From Bacteriovoracaceae bacterium (GTDB lineage Bacteria > Bdellovibrionota > Bacteriovoracia > Bacteriovoracales > Bacteriovoracaceae): a stretch of 33,816 bases of DNA. The notes under the pieces were generated by a model that saw only the letters and a program-made list of their open reading frames with translations, searched no databases and was not told where the DNA came from. Each line of letters opens with the position of its first letter. Positions within the stretch are counted from its first letter, which is position 1. The position numbers and the translations under genes were made by a program. Where the stretch lies: NCBI GenBank assembly GCA_003245675.1, contig QKCN01000013.1:1-33816 (forward strand). Direction: 5' to 3'. This document shows positions 23,649 through 31,461 of the stretch, piece by piece.

Positions 23649-24602
23649 CTAAAGGGCCGTTTTTAAAACTTTTATAACCTTTTCCAATTTTTTAGGATCG
23701 TAAAGATCCCCTTTATCCTCTTCTAATCGCGCAATTGCATAGCGCTGTCTTGCCTCAAGATCCCCCTGATTGCACTCAACCACAAAACGATCAAAATCAT
23801 TCGCGATACTGACAATCTTGGTTAAATCGTAAATACGACTTCCCTTCAATCCTTTAGGGTAGCCTTCTCCATTATTTTGCTCATGATGCTGTGAAACCAT
23901 CAAGCAAACTTCTTCCGGGATACTCGTTTTCAATTTTAAAGCTTGCGCTCCAATTTGAGGGTGCTTGCGCAAAACATTGGCAATAAAATCCAAAGGCTTG
24001 CCCTCTAATTGTTTAGGGTCAATCAGCGTCTTTCCAAAATCGTGAAACAAAGCACCGAGATAAATATTTTCCAAAATAATTTGATGAGTATAACCCAAAT
24101 GGTAGGCTAAATAGATTGATAATGTTGCCACATTGTTTGCATGATCAGCCAGTGAGCGACTATGGGAATTCATCAGTTTAATTCCCTTTTGCACCATACT
24201 CGAATCATTCATCTTCTCAACAAAATCGCGTGTTTTCTGCTGCAACTCAAGACAGGATTCATCCGTCAATTCAGAAGAAGAGAAAACACGTTGAGTCTCT
24301 TCTTTAAGGGCCATTTTAGCCTCAACAACTTCAGTTGCATCTTCTCCAACTCTTTCGATAATTTCTCTTTTCTCACGAGTCGTAAAATCGTCAAACCAAG
24401 AATCAAAACGATCGACGTGGCGAAGCTCAACAAATAAGTGCTGAATTTTTTTACAAATAAAATCATCATACTTTGCTGTTGGAATCTCCTCGCCTTCATT
24501 TTTGTATTTTATAAAATGGCCGGAAACAAAAATATAAATTGGACCAGGAAGATTTTCCTCAGCAATGATTCGCTCTAGTTCCACTGATGCATATCTAGGC
24601 AC
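23649..24602 (-). CDS. HD-GYP domain protein (putative cyclic-dinucleotide phosphodiesterase)
   Basis: HD-GYP enzymes hydrolyse c-di-GMP. The 317-residue protein has an N-terminal region (1 to about 75, PIYIFVSGHFIKY) of the small sensory type often found before such domains, then a helical linker. The catalytic part runs from about 140. Metal and substrate residues are in place: H154 in DHANNVATLS, H187-D188 with K191 (ALFHDFGK), H214, H239-H240, G247-Y-P (EGYPKGL) and D269. So it looks active. The start is GTG at 24602, with TGGAG 5 nt upstream and a strong promoter. It heads an operon with lptE and holA, suggesting a link between cyclic-dinucleotide signalling and envelope or replication genes (inference). 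Confidence 0.88.
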   Translation of the reverse strand: MPRYASVELERIIAEENLPGPIYIFVSGHFIKYKNEGEEIPTAKYDDFICKKIQHLFVELRHVDRFDSWFDDFTTREKREIIERVGEDATEVVEAKMALKEETQRVFSSSELTDESCLELQQKTRDFVEKMNDSSMVQKGIKLMNSHSRSLADHANNVATLSIYLAYHLGYTHQIILENIYLGALFHDFGKTLIDPKQLEGKPLDFIANVLRKHPQIGAQALKLKTSIPEEVCLMVSQHHEQNNGEGYPKGLKGSRIYDLTKIVSIANDFDRFVVECNQGDLEARQRYAIARLEEDKGDLYDPKKLEKVIKVLKTAL

Positions 24603-24612
24603 GCTTTCTCCA

Positions 24613-24641
24613 TTGTCAAACGGTGATTATCAATATTAAAT
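24613..24641 (+). promoter_or_regulatory. Candidate dciA promoter
   Basis: TTGTCA (24613-24618), 17-nt spacer, TTAAAT (24636-24641), giving a leader of about 48 nt. Its -10 box overlaps the opposite-strand -10 box of the HD-GYP gene. Confidence 0.4.
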
Positions 24642-24661
24642 GAGGGAAGATTCGCGGTCAA
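24633..24661 (-). promoter_or_regulatory. Promoter of the HD-GYP-lptE-holA operon
   Basis: TTGACC (24661-24656), exactly 17-nt spacer, TAATAT (24638-24633), then about 30 nt to the GTG start at 24602. A close sigma-70-type match. Confidence 0.7.
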
Positions 24662-24695
24662 ATGTTTACACAACTTTAGTTAAATCAAGATATTT

Positions 24696-25220
24696 ATGAA
24701 AAAACAGAGATTTAAGTTCTTAGGTGACATATTAAATAAAAAAAATGGAAATACAGGCTTTGTTTCAACGACCTCAAAATCCAATTTTAACGCAGATGCT
24801 TTTGATTTTTTTTCCCTACTCAATCACTGGGAAGAAGTTGTTGGAACAAGCTTGGCCCAAAATGCTCGCCCCCTACGCATTCAGCACCAAACATTGATCA
24901 TCATCACCCGCCACTCTGCCTATGCCCAACAACTCTCCCTACTAGAGGATGCCGTCAAAAAGAAGATATTCACCCATTACCCTATTTTGCGTTCTCATAT
25001 TCAAAAACTGAGATTTCAAAATAGTGAAACTTTTTTCAAAAAATGGGATCAAGAAAAAGACCGCGATCAAAAAATAAAAGAACAAAATCTCACCAAACGT
25101 CATCAATACGACCCAAACTTCCAAAAGAAGAAAGAAAGCGCCGAACGTTTTTTTCAGGATGTGCAAGACCCTGAACTCAAAGAAATTTTAGTATCACTCA
25201 AGCTTCAACAAGACGATTAA
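24696..25220 (+). CDS. dciA: DciA-like protein (DUF721, replicative helicase loader family)
   Basis: DciA helps load the replicative helicase in bacteria lacking DnaC/DnaI. The 174-residue protein has the DUF721 core at about residues 38-110. It reads FSLLNHWEEVVGTSLAQNA, then RPLRIQHQTLIIITRHSAYA and QQLSLLEDAVKKKI, matching the family order W..VVG..lA...P..l....L.i...ssaWaqeL. The C-terminal 60 residues are highly charged and lysine-rich. There is no strong Shine-Dalgarno before the ATG. Its stop codon overlaps the stop of the convergent gene at 25217 by 4 nt (TTAA). Confidence 0.75.
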   Translation: MKKQRFKFLGDILNKKNGNTGFVSTTSKSNFNADAFDFFSLLNHWEEVVGTSLAQNARPLRIQHQTLIIITRHSAYAQQLSLLEDAVKKKIFTHYPILRSHIQKLRFQNSETFFKKWDQEKDRDQKIKEQNLTKRHQYDPNFQKKKESAERFFQDVQDPELKEILVSLKLQQDD

Positions 25221-25711
25221 TTAGGAACGGGCAAGAGCTTACGAAATTGAGGGTCAATCCCCTCTTGAGAATGGCGACAAGCACGAATAAGTTCTGGATT
25301 ATTCTTTTTGATTTCCTCCATTTCTTTTCCAACCTGCTCCATATGTTTGATTTGTGCTTCCATCTTTTCAATATTCTTTTCATCCCATTCTCCCAACTGA
25401 GAGGATAAAGATTGGTTGAGCACCTGCATACGCGCAAAAGCCTTAAGCGATTTTTGCGATAAAGAACAGATTGAAGTTCCACTCATTGAGTTCAGCATAG
25501 AAAAATGACATTTATCACTCTTCATTCCCTCAACTTCATAGCTCAACAAAACTTTGGCGGTAAGATCGGGAAATGCTTTCTTATAGCGATCCGAAATATC
25601 TTCATGACATTTAAAAACAGCACAGCTCTCCAACTTCTGAACAAATTGTTCACAGCTTTCACTCTGTGCATACAAATTCAATGACAAAAACATTAAAACG
25701 ACATATCTCAT
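25217..25711 (-). CDS. Small exported protein with six cysteines, unknown function
   Basis: I do not recognise this family. The 164-residue protein has a short signal peptide (about 1-15, ending LYAQ). Six cysteines lie at 20, 30, 35, 68, 82 and 145, which could form three disulfides in the periplasm. Residues about 100-140 form a charged, coiled-coil-like helix rich in Glu, Lys and Met. It begins directly after the stop of the methyltransferase gene, with GAGGTG upstream, so it is the last gene of the long mla/tsaC operon. Confidence 0.65.
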   Translation of the reverse strand: MRYVVLMFLSLNLYAQSESCEQFVQKLESCAVFKCHEDISDRYKKAFPDLTAKVLLSYEVEGMKSDKCHFSMLNSMSGTSICSLSQKSLKAFARMQVLNQSLSSQLGEWDEKNIEKMEAQIKHMEQVGKEMEEIKKNNPELIRACRHSQEGIDPQFRKLLPVPN

Positions 25712-26335
25712 CTAACACCTCACTATCTCAATGATGCATTCCTGATCCCTCTTTGCCAAGCAAGAAGCAATAAATACAGAGGATTCAAAAAACGGGTTCC
25801 ACAATTCAAGCCCTGAAGTCTTCCAAACAAAGTAAGAGCGGCCTTTAGAAACTAAATACATCTCTAAAAATATATACAGATCGTCGATCAATCCCTCTTC
25901 CATAAAACGGCACTTATTTCTTTTTCCATCGGGACTAAGACGTCCTTTACCTTTTTCAAAATAAGGAAGATTCCCCACAATTAAATCAAATTTAAGCTCA
26001 CTGACATTATAATCCTGAAACTTCCCGGAAAAATAAGACGCATTCAATGGCAAATTTGAAAATTCCTCAACCTTAGCCTTATTATCTTCCCAATATTTTT
26101 TAAATTCAAAGAGCGGCTCAATGCTGTGCAGATGCCAATTGGCGGACGAAAACTTCAACCAGAGTTCCAGGCCCACAATGCCACAGCCCGCTCCAATATC
26201 TAAAATATTTCCCTTCGTCGCAGACATATTTTGCATAAAAGCAAGTTCTGCAAGCCAAACAGAATCATGGCCAAAACGAAAGAAATCAGGTTGAGAGTAA
26301 TTGAAAAAGTCGCTCAATTTCCTGCTCCCGAGCAC
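25712..26335 (-). CDS. tRNA1(Val) adenine methyltransferase-like protein (TrmN6/YfiC family)
   Basis: This is a Rossmann-fold, SAM-dependent methyltransferase. The 207-residue protein has an entry motif QPDFFRFGHDSVWLAE near residues 15-30, as in TrmN6-type enzymes. The SAM loop is ILDIGAGCGIVGLEL (44-58), and the amino-methyltransferase motif IV appears as N122-L-P-Y-F rather than the usual NPPYF. The changed second residue may alter catalysis or substrate. The start used is GTG 26335, which keeps the family-like RKLSDF opening. TTG 26317 with GGGAG upstream is an alternative. It overlaps the end of tsaC by about 50 nt. Confidence 0.65.
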   Translation of the reverse strand: MLGSRKLSDFFNYSQPDFFRFGHDSVWLAELAFMQNMSATKGNILDIGAGCGIVGLELWLKFSSANWHLHSIEPLFEFKKYWEDNKAKVEEFSNLPLNASYFSGKFQDYNVSELKFDLIVGNLPYFEKGKGRLSPDGKRNKCRFMEEGLIDDLYIFLEMYLVSKGRSYFVWKTSGLELWNPFFESSVFIASCLAKRDQECIIEIVRC

Positions 26336-26894
26336 CTTTTCTCAAAAAAGAAATACTGCGCTCTAAAGGATCAAACTGAATCACTGAGGATGAATTACCA
26401 GACATTTGCACTTGAGAAGTTCCGAAAAATGCAAGTTCTTGATCATCGACATAATGAGAGTAAAAAGCGGATGCCGCTTCATAATCAATAATTGGATTTT
26501 GCCCCTTAAAATTTAAACTCGTTGTGGTAAGAACAGGGGAAAATTTTTGTGCCAGTTCTGAAAAAATCCCCTCCTGCAAACAGCGAATGCCAACCAAAGG
26601 GCCATGTTGCAGCAACCATGAACAAACGCGTTTAGAATCAATCATTTCCTTAGGTAAACACAACGTCGTTTCCAAAGAAAAGAAATCACGCAACCATTGA
26701 TCACTAAAATAGTCTGGAAATTGCACATAATCTTTTAAAACATCAAGAGAAGTAAAAAGAAAAGACATGGGACGACTTTCTGTTTCGCTATACCTTTTGA
26801 GTTGCAAAATTTTTCGATTACTTGCTTCATCATCTAAGGCCGCGCCAATTCCCCACACGGTATCGGTGGGATAAATCGCGATTTTTTCTTTCAT
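26286..26894 (-). CDS. tsaC: Threonylcarbamoyl-AMP synthase (TsaC/YrdC family)
   Basis: TsaC makes threonylcarbamoyl-AMP from threonine, bicarbonate and ATP, the first step of t6A synthesis. The 202-residue protein shows IYPTDTVWGIGAAL at the N-terminus and LKRYSETESRPMSFL in place of the canonical K-R-x-x-x-x-P. GPLVGIRC and TTTSLNFKGQ, the counterpart of the SAN-x-SG nucleotide loop, follow. The ATG at 26894 has TAGGAG 7 nt upstream and overlaps the preceding stop (ATGA). Ten extra upstream codons are open but lack a ribosome site. The motifs are somewhat divergent, so a YciO-like paralogue is possible. Confidence 0.8.
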   Translation of the reverse strand: MKEKIAIYPTDTVWGIGAALDDEASNRKILQLKRYSETESRPMSFLFTSLDVLKDYVQFPDYFSDQWLRDFFSLETTLCLPKEMIDSKRVCSWLLQHGPLVGIRCLQEGIFSELAQKFSPVLTTTSLNFKGQNPIIDYEAASAFYSHYVDDQELAFFGTSQVQMSGNSSSVIQFDPLERSISFLRKGAREQEIERLFQLLST

Positions 26895-28084
26895 AAAAAA
26901 TCTCCTAACAAACGATAGGCCCATGCTTGCTTGGGATCAATTAATAAAAGTCGGTATGTTGAAAAAAGGATATTACTTTCATCGTTCAATTGCCCTTCAT
27001 AGAAAGCACGAAGCTTTGCTAGATCTTGTTCTTCGTCATGAGTTTTCCAGAACAAAAACTGGCGTGCATCGGCCGTCCAAAAGGATTCCACAACAGGGGG
27101 CGTCCACAAACTCTTATCTTCTATATTATAGCGCTCCTTCCAGTTAACGAGCGGATCTAACTGCCAAAAATAGTAGTAACTAGATTCTCTCTTTTGGGCC
27201 AAAGCAGATTGTTCAACAAAATACAAAACCTCTGAGCTATTTAAGCGCCCCCAAAGAATTGATCCAATAGCTCCAGCAAACTCCTTTTGCAAATATTGCT
27301 TACCGGAAAGCTTACGCAAAAGTTGAAGACTAAAAGGTGATTTTCCCAAATACTTCCACAAATAGGAATCATCCTGCCATAAGATATTGTCATTTAAGTG
27401 CAGCCAAAATAAACGAAAACGATCATTTTCCTCTATGCCCTCATAGAGGGACAAGAGAATATCCTTCAAAATATCTTCTCTTTCCTCCCAAATAAAATCT
27501 AAATCAAATTGAATTCCCCCTTGCCGTAAGAGCTTGGATACTCCCTCTTGGACGACAAATTCATTACCCAACTCTAGATAGAGTGAAAGATAAAAAAGAA
27601 AAAAGGGAAGAGATTCCTTATAAAAAGGTTTGAGCTCATTGATTAGCTCGATAATGCGAATATTCTTTGCCTCTTTACCTAGGCTCTCCTTCTTCGTCCA
27701 AAACTCGACAATTTTTTTCTGAAAGTCCAATTGACGGGCCCGTTTTTGTTGGAGAATCTTTTTCAGTTTCTCGTATTTAGTGCTAGCAGCATCATCGCCA
27801 GGAATATGCGAACAATCTTGGTCATCCTTTAATAAGTTATAAAACGTCGAGCCAGAGAAAATTTGAAGCTCGGAACAACTTAACTTTTGTTCTTGTTTTT
27901 CAAAAAGAAATTTAAGTCCATCAATATGCAACTGAGGACTTAAAGAAAAATTCAAATAACGCAAAGCGGGGAAGTAGAAACTTTTCTTTTTGTGATAATG
28001 CGAGGAAGCCAACTCCTGCGAAAAGCTTTGTTGAATCAAAAAAAAGGAGAAAAGAAACAAAAGGCGTCTAATCTTCACTTTCAT
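26891..28084 (-). CDS. Exported protein of unknown function, Mla-operon associated
   Basis: I do not recognise it. The likely start is ATG 28084, followed by a signal peptide (KVKIRRLLFLFSFFLIQQSF then SQ), giving 397 residues. The mature part is helical, rich in Leu, Phe, Tyr and Trp, with a repeated look of helix pairs that could be TPR- or Sel1-like, including a final ILFSTYRLLLIDPKQAWAYR. No catalytic motif is visible. It overlaps the GYF-like gene upstream by 17 nt and tsaC downstream by 4 nt. The longer reading from TTG 28102 would bury the signal peptide six residues in. Confidence 0.6.
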   Translation of the reverse strand: MKVKIRRLLFLFSFFLIQQSFSQELASSHYHKKKSFYFPALRYLNFSLSPQLHIDGLKFLFEKQEQKLSCSELQIFSGSTFYNLLKDDQDCSHIPGDDAASTKYEKLKKILQQKRARQLDFQKKIVEFWTKKESLGKEAKNIRIIELINELKPFYKESLPFFLFYLSLYLELGNEFVVQEGVSKLLRQGGIQFDLDFIWEEREDILKDILLSLYEGIEENDRFRLFWLHLNDNILWQDDSYLWKYLGKSPFSLQLLRKLSGKQYLQKEFAGAIGSILWGRLNSSEVLYFVEQSALAQKRESSYYYFWQLDPLVNWKERYNIEDKSLWTPPVVESFWTADARQFLFWKTHDEEQDLAKLRAFYEGQLNDESNILFSTYRLLLIDPKQAWAYRLLGDFL

Positions 28085-28469
28085 CCAACATGGATAAGTC
28101 AATGACCTTAGTATTATCCACGGAAGAACTTTCTTGTTCGGAAAAATCAGCGAGACTGTCAGAGCTACCTAAATCAGGATAATCAAGATCTGATTCTCGC
28201 GGAAGACATTCTTCAGCATCGGTTAGGGGAATACCATCATCGCCCAGAACGGAATCCACTTCACTAATGGGGTTAAACTCTTGAGTTTCATTGCCCAAAA
28301 GAAAACGAGTCACAAGGTCTTGCTCATTCATCGCAAACCAATAACCATTGCCAGAGGAAACTTCATCATCTTCACGAATCGCTTTACTCTTGTGCAATTC
28401 GAGAATTTTATCTTTAGTTACGGGGCCTAAGATATGTCCACTTTTTGTTCTAATTAACCAATTCTTCAT
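28068..28469 (-). CDS. Small GYF_2-like domain protein with acidic tail
   Basis: Residues 2-48 resemble the GYF_2/DUF4339 type of small domain: WLIRTKSGHILGPVTKDKIL, then a stretch ending GNGYWFAM, in the family order W-x-x-x-x-x-G-x-x-x-GP-x-S/T ... W. The remaining 80 residues are strongly acidic and Ser/Asp/Glu-rich with no predicted structure. There is no signal peptide, so it is cytoplasmic. It may be a protein-protein adaptor. It sits 12 nt after the MCE gene, with GAGGAAGAAAGA upstream of its own ATG. The function is unknown. Confidence 0.55.
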   Translation of the reverse strand: MKNWLIRTKSGHILGPVTKDKILELHKSKAIREDDEVSSGNGYWFAMNEQDLVTRFLLGNETQEFNPISEVDSVLGDDGIPLTDAEECLPRESDLDYPDLGSSDSLADFSEQESSSVDNTKVIDLSMLDESED

Positions 28470-28481
28470 TCTTTCTTCCTC

Positions 28482-29876
28482 TTATAGTAGAAAGTAACCG
28501 ACTAAACTCTTGAGATCGTCGTCATTAAAACGCAATCCCGCCCCAATAACAAAAGCTCGGTTATCGCTTTCTTTCGATACAAGATCTTCAAAAGCAAGGT
28601 GAGCATAGAATACATTCCAAAGTTGAACATCACCCATCAAGCGCAAATTCGGACCAAGATCCTCGCGATAGTCAAACAACTCCGCACTCCAACGAGTTTT
28701 GATGCGATCCATATAATAATCAAAACCAATCCCACCTGTTGATTCAATCAAGCCAATGCGAAAAGCAAAATTATGAATGCGTCGCCCAACTTGTAAGTCA
28801 AAACGGTAAGTATCTCTGTCGCGTACTATTTTTTCCTCAACCGTAGTTGTTCCATTCACTTCTGTTTCAGTCTGAGTTTTCTTATCAATGCCCAGCTCTG
28901 AAGTGACAACACCTAAACGATAAAAACGCTCTGGCGAAGGATAAATATCCAATTTCAAACCAGTCACACTAGAAGACGCTGATGAATAAGAACTCGCAAT
29001 ATCAAGCTCTGTGCGAATGGTATTCACTTTGTTTACCATTTTATTAACACCAGATAGCGCCTCCGAAACTTGATCAACCACTTCATCATCACGCAAAAGG
29101 CGTCCCACTGTACCTTTTCCCTTGCGCACATCGGCGATGATCGTCTTCAACTCCCCCATCGCATCTTTGGCATCATCCAAAATGGGCCCTGTTTTTCTCA
29201 ACATGCCCATAAGAGATCCTTGCTGATCTCCATCTGTTTCGTACACCATATTCTGAGAAAGGTTTTTGAAATTTTCGACAATGTCTGCAATTTTTTTGTC
29301 GTTCTCTTCAAGCATACGACGAATGGTTGCCATAGTGAATTTCAAGTCCTTGGTCGTTCCGTCTACATTCTTGAGGATATTCGTTAAAGGTTTGCTTCCA
29401 TCTGAAGGCTCTAGCGCTTCTTTAAAACTGCGCGCAATTGCCTTAACATCGATCATCACATCAGAGATATCCTTAGTGATGTCCTCCATTCCTCCGCCAC
29501 TTTGAGCTGGCAAAAAAGTATTTTCTTCCATTACCTGATCTGTTTCACGATTAATGAAGATATCCAAATACTTATCACCTAAAAAACCAACGGATTTAAT
29601 GCGAAGAATAGAGCCTTTGGTAATCTTTACTTTGTCCAAAATTTCAAAAGTAATCAGTGCTGAGTTTCCGGCCAATTCAATATTTTTGATGCGTCCAGAA
29701 TTAATCCCGGCGACCTTAATTGGCGTTTTAGCAAAAATACCTGCGGCATCAGGAATGATAGTTCGATATGCAACATAATCACCAAAGCCCGACTGATTCT
29801 GAGTGACTTTCAGTGACATGACAACAATGCTTATAATGGCGGCCAGTGTTAAAAGGCCTACTTTTAGTTCCGTCAA
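28482..29876 (-). CDS. mlaD: MCE-domain lipid transport protein (MlaD-like) with beta-rich C-terminus
   Basis: MCE proteins form hexameric rings that carry lipids between membranes. The 464-residue protein has one N-terminal membrane helix (6-24) and an MCE domain about 35-112, with AGIFAKTPIKVAGINSGRIK and VGFLGDKYLDI. A long amphipathic helical region follows (about 125-290). The last 160 residues (303-464) contain eight or nine alternating strands, such as YRFDLQVGRR, NFAFRIGLIE, RWSAELFDY, LRLMGDVQLW, FYAHLAFEDL and RAFVIGAGLRF. This pattern is typical of outer-membrane barrels. E. coli MlaD is about 180 residues and lacks this part. mlaF lies immediately upstream in the operon. Confidence 0.85.
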   Translation of the reverse strand: MTELKVGLLTLAAIISIVVMSLKVTQNQSGFGDYVAYRTIIPDAAGIFAKTPIKVAGINSGRIKNIELAGNSALITFEILDKVKITKGSILRIKSVGFLGDKYLDIFINRETDQVMEENTFLPAQSGGGMEDITKDISDVMIDVKAIARSFKEALEPSDGSKPLTNILKNVDGTTKDLKFTMATIRRMLEENDKKIADIVENFKNLSQNMVYETDGDQQGSLMGMLRKTGPILDDAKDAMGELKTIIADVRKGKGTVGRLLRDDEVVDQVSEALSGVNKMVNKVNTIRTELDIASSYSSASSSVTGLKLDIYPSPERFYRLGVVTSELGIDKKTQTETEVNGTTTVEEKIVRDRDTYRFDLQVGRRIHNFAFRIGLIESTGGIGFDYYMDRIKTRWSAELFDYREDLGPNLRLMGDVQLWNVFYAHLAFEDLVSKESDNRAFVIGAGLRFNDDDLKSLVGYFLL

Positions 29877-29894
29877 ACGCCCCCCTCTCCTAGG

Positions 29895-30644
29895 CTATAG
29901 TTCCATAAACCTTCTAACCAAAGGATGTTGAGATTTTTTAAATTCTTCAACAGGTAAATGTTCTACCATTTTTCCATGATCTAGGAAAGCAACATAGTCA
30001 GAAATCCTAAAGGTTGCAGCAATATCATGAGAAATGATAACGGAGGTCATTTGACGCTCCCGGCCACGCACGGCCGTTTCTAAAATCAAGTCGTTAACCA
30101 TCTTCGTGGTAATGGGATCAAGTCCCGTTGTAGGCTCATCATATAAAATGATCTCGGGCTTAAGCGCCAAAGCTCTGGCCAAACCAACCCTTTTTCTCAT
30201 TCCCCCAGAAAGTTCTGAAGGTAGACGGTGCAAAGTTCGCTCATGCAGACCCACTGCATCTAAAAGTTCTTTGACGCGCTCCATGTTTTGGTCATAGCTA
30301 TTTTTAGTAAATTCCACTAAAGGAAAGGCAATATTTTCAAAAGTCGTTTTAGAATCAAAAAGGGCCGCATATTGAAAAAGCATACCAAATTTTTGGCGAA
30401 ACTCTCTAAGTGAAAACTCACTCAATTGTGATAAATCTTTTCCCAAAACCCTCACCACACCTGAACTAGGGTGCAAAAGTCCAAGAATATGCTTTAATAA
30501 GGTCGATTTACCTGCACCAGAAAATCCTAATATGGTAGTAATTTTCCCTTTGTGAATTTTGAAATCCACTCCATCAAGCACGCGATGCTCTCCGAAGTTT
30601 TTAATCAAATGGCTAAATTCAATGGCATATTCATTTGTTTCCAT
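29895..30644 (-). CDS. mlaF: MlaF-like ABC transporter ATPase
   Basis: This cytoplasmic ATPase drives the MCE lipid transporter. The 249-residue protein has Walker A GFSGAGKS (40-47), Q-loop FQYAALFDS, signature [16 protein letters not shown] (145-160), Walker [14 protein letters not shown] (165-177) and the switch histidine in ISHD. The AALFDS segment after the Q-loop is typical of MlaF-like subunits. It starts 12 nt after mlaE and ends 18 nt before the MCE gene. Confidence 0.93.
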   Translation of the reverse strand: METNEYAIEFSHLIKNFGEHRVLDGVDFKIHKGKITTILGFSGAGKSTLLKHILGLLHPSSGVVRVLGKDLSQLSEFSLREFRQKFGMLFQYAALFDSKTTFENIAFPLVEFTKNSYDQNMERVKELLDAVGLHERTLHRLPSELSGGMRKRVGLARALALKPEIILYDEPTTGLDPITTKMVNDLILETAVRGRERQMTSVIISHDIAATFRISDYVAFLDHGKMVEHLPVEEFKKSQHPLVRRFMEL

Positions 30645-30656
30645 AGAAGGGTCGCC

Positions 30657-31457
30657 TTATAAAATCAAAACCAAGAAACTGGTTAAAAAGTAATCAACAA
30701 TAAGAACCATCACCATTCCCCAAACCACTGCGAGATTTGTTGCTTTACCAACGCCATCTGCCCCGCCCTTTACGGAAAAACCTTGATAGGTTCCGATAAC
30801 AGCAATCAAATAGCCAAATACTGTCGCTTTAATCAGACCTTGGAAAATATCGGAGATGAACATAAAGACACCCAATTGGGAAAAATACAAATCTCCATCA
30901 ATTTGCAAAACTTTGGTTCCAACAACATAGGAGCCAACACTTCCGACGAGAAGGAAAATAGTACTCAATATGGGCATCATAAAAGTTGTAGCTAAAATAC
31001 GTGGAACGGCCAAATACTGATGACTGCTGATTCCCATAACTTCTAAAGCATCAACTTGTTCAGTCACTTTCATTGTTCCAATCTGGGCGGCCATCGCGGC
31101 ACCACAGCGACCTGCAATAATGAGTCCGGTAAAAACGGGGCCTAACTCTTTTGCCAGCGCCAATGCCACAATAGGTCCCAAGAAGCCGTCGGCCGAAATC
31201 AAAGTAAATCCCAAATAGGTCTGATAAGTCATGACCATACCTGAAAAAGCGGCCGTTAACGCCACAATAAAAATACTTTTATTTCCAATAAAATAGAACT
31301 GTTCCCATCCGAGCTTGGTTCTAAAGGGGCGCTTAAACATCCAATACATGCACAAAAAGGCGAAATTAGAAAAACGCCCCAGTCCGCCCACCACATCTAA
31401 AATGCTGGCACCAAGTTTTTCAATTTGTGCTTTAAAATATTTCGTTAAAAAATTCAT
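30657..31457 (-). CDS. mlaE: MlaE-like ABC transporter permease
   Basis: This is the inner-membrane permease of the Mla-type phospholipid transporter. The 266-residue protein has the family core VALALAKELGPVFTGLIIAGR then GAAMAAQIGTMKVTEQVDAL, the E-x-VDAL motif in the elbow region, and five or six hydrophobic segments with a C-terminal YFLTSFL. No STAS-domain partner (MlaB) is encoded next to it. It starts 4 nt after alr. Confidence 0.93.
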   Translation of the reverse strand: MNFLTKYFKAQIEKLGASILDVVGGLGRFSNFAFLCMYWMFKRPFRTKLGWEQFYFIGNKSIFIVALTAAFSGMVMTYQTYLGFTLISADGFLGPIVALALAKELGPVFTGLIIAGRCGAAMAAQIGTMKVTEQVDALEVMGISSHQYLAVPRILATTFMMPILSTIFLLVGSVGSYVVGTKVLQIDGDLYFSQLGVFMFISDIFQGLIKATVFGYLIAVIGTYQGFSVKGGADGVGKATNLAVVWGMVMVLIVDYFLTSFLVLIL

Positions 31458-31461
31458 GTGG

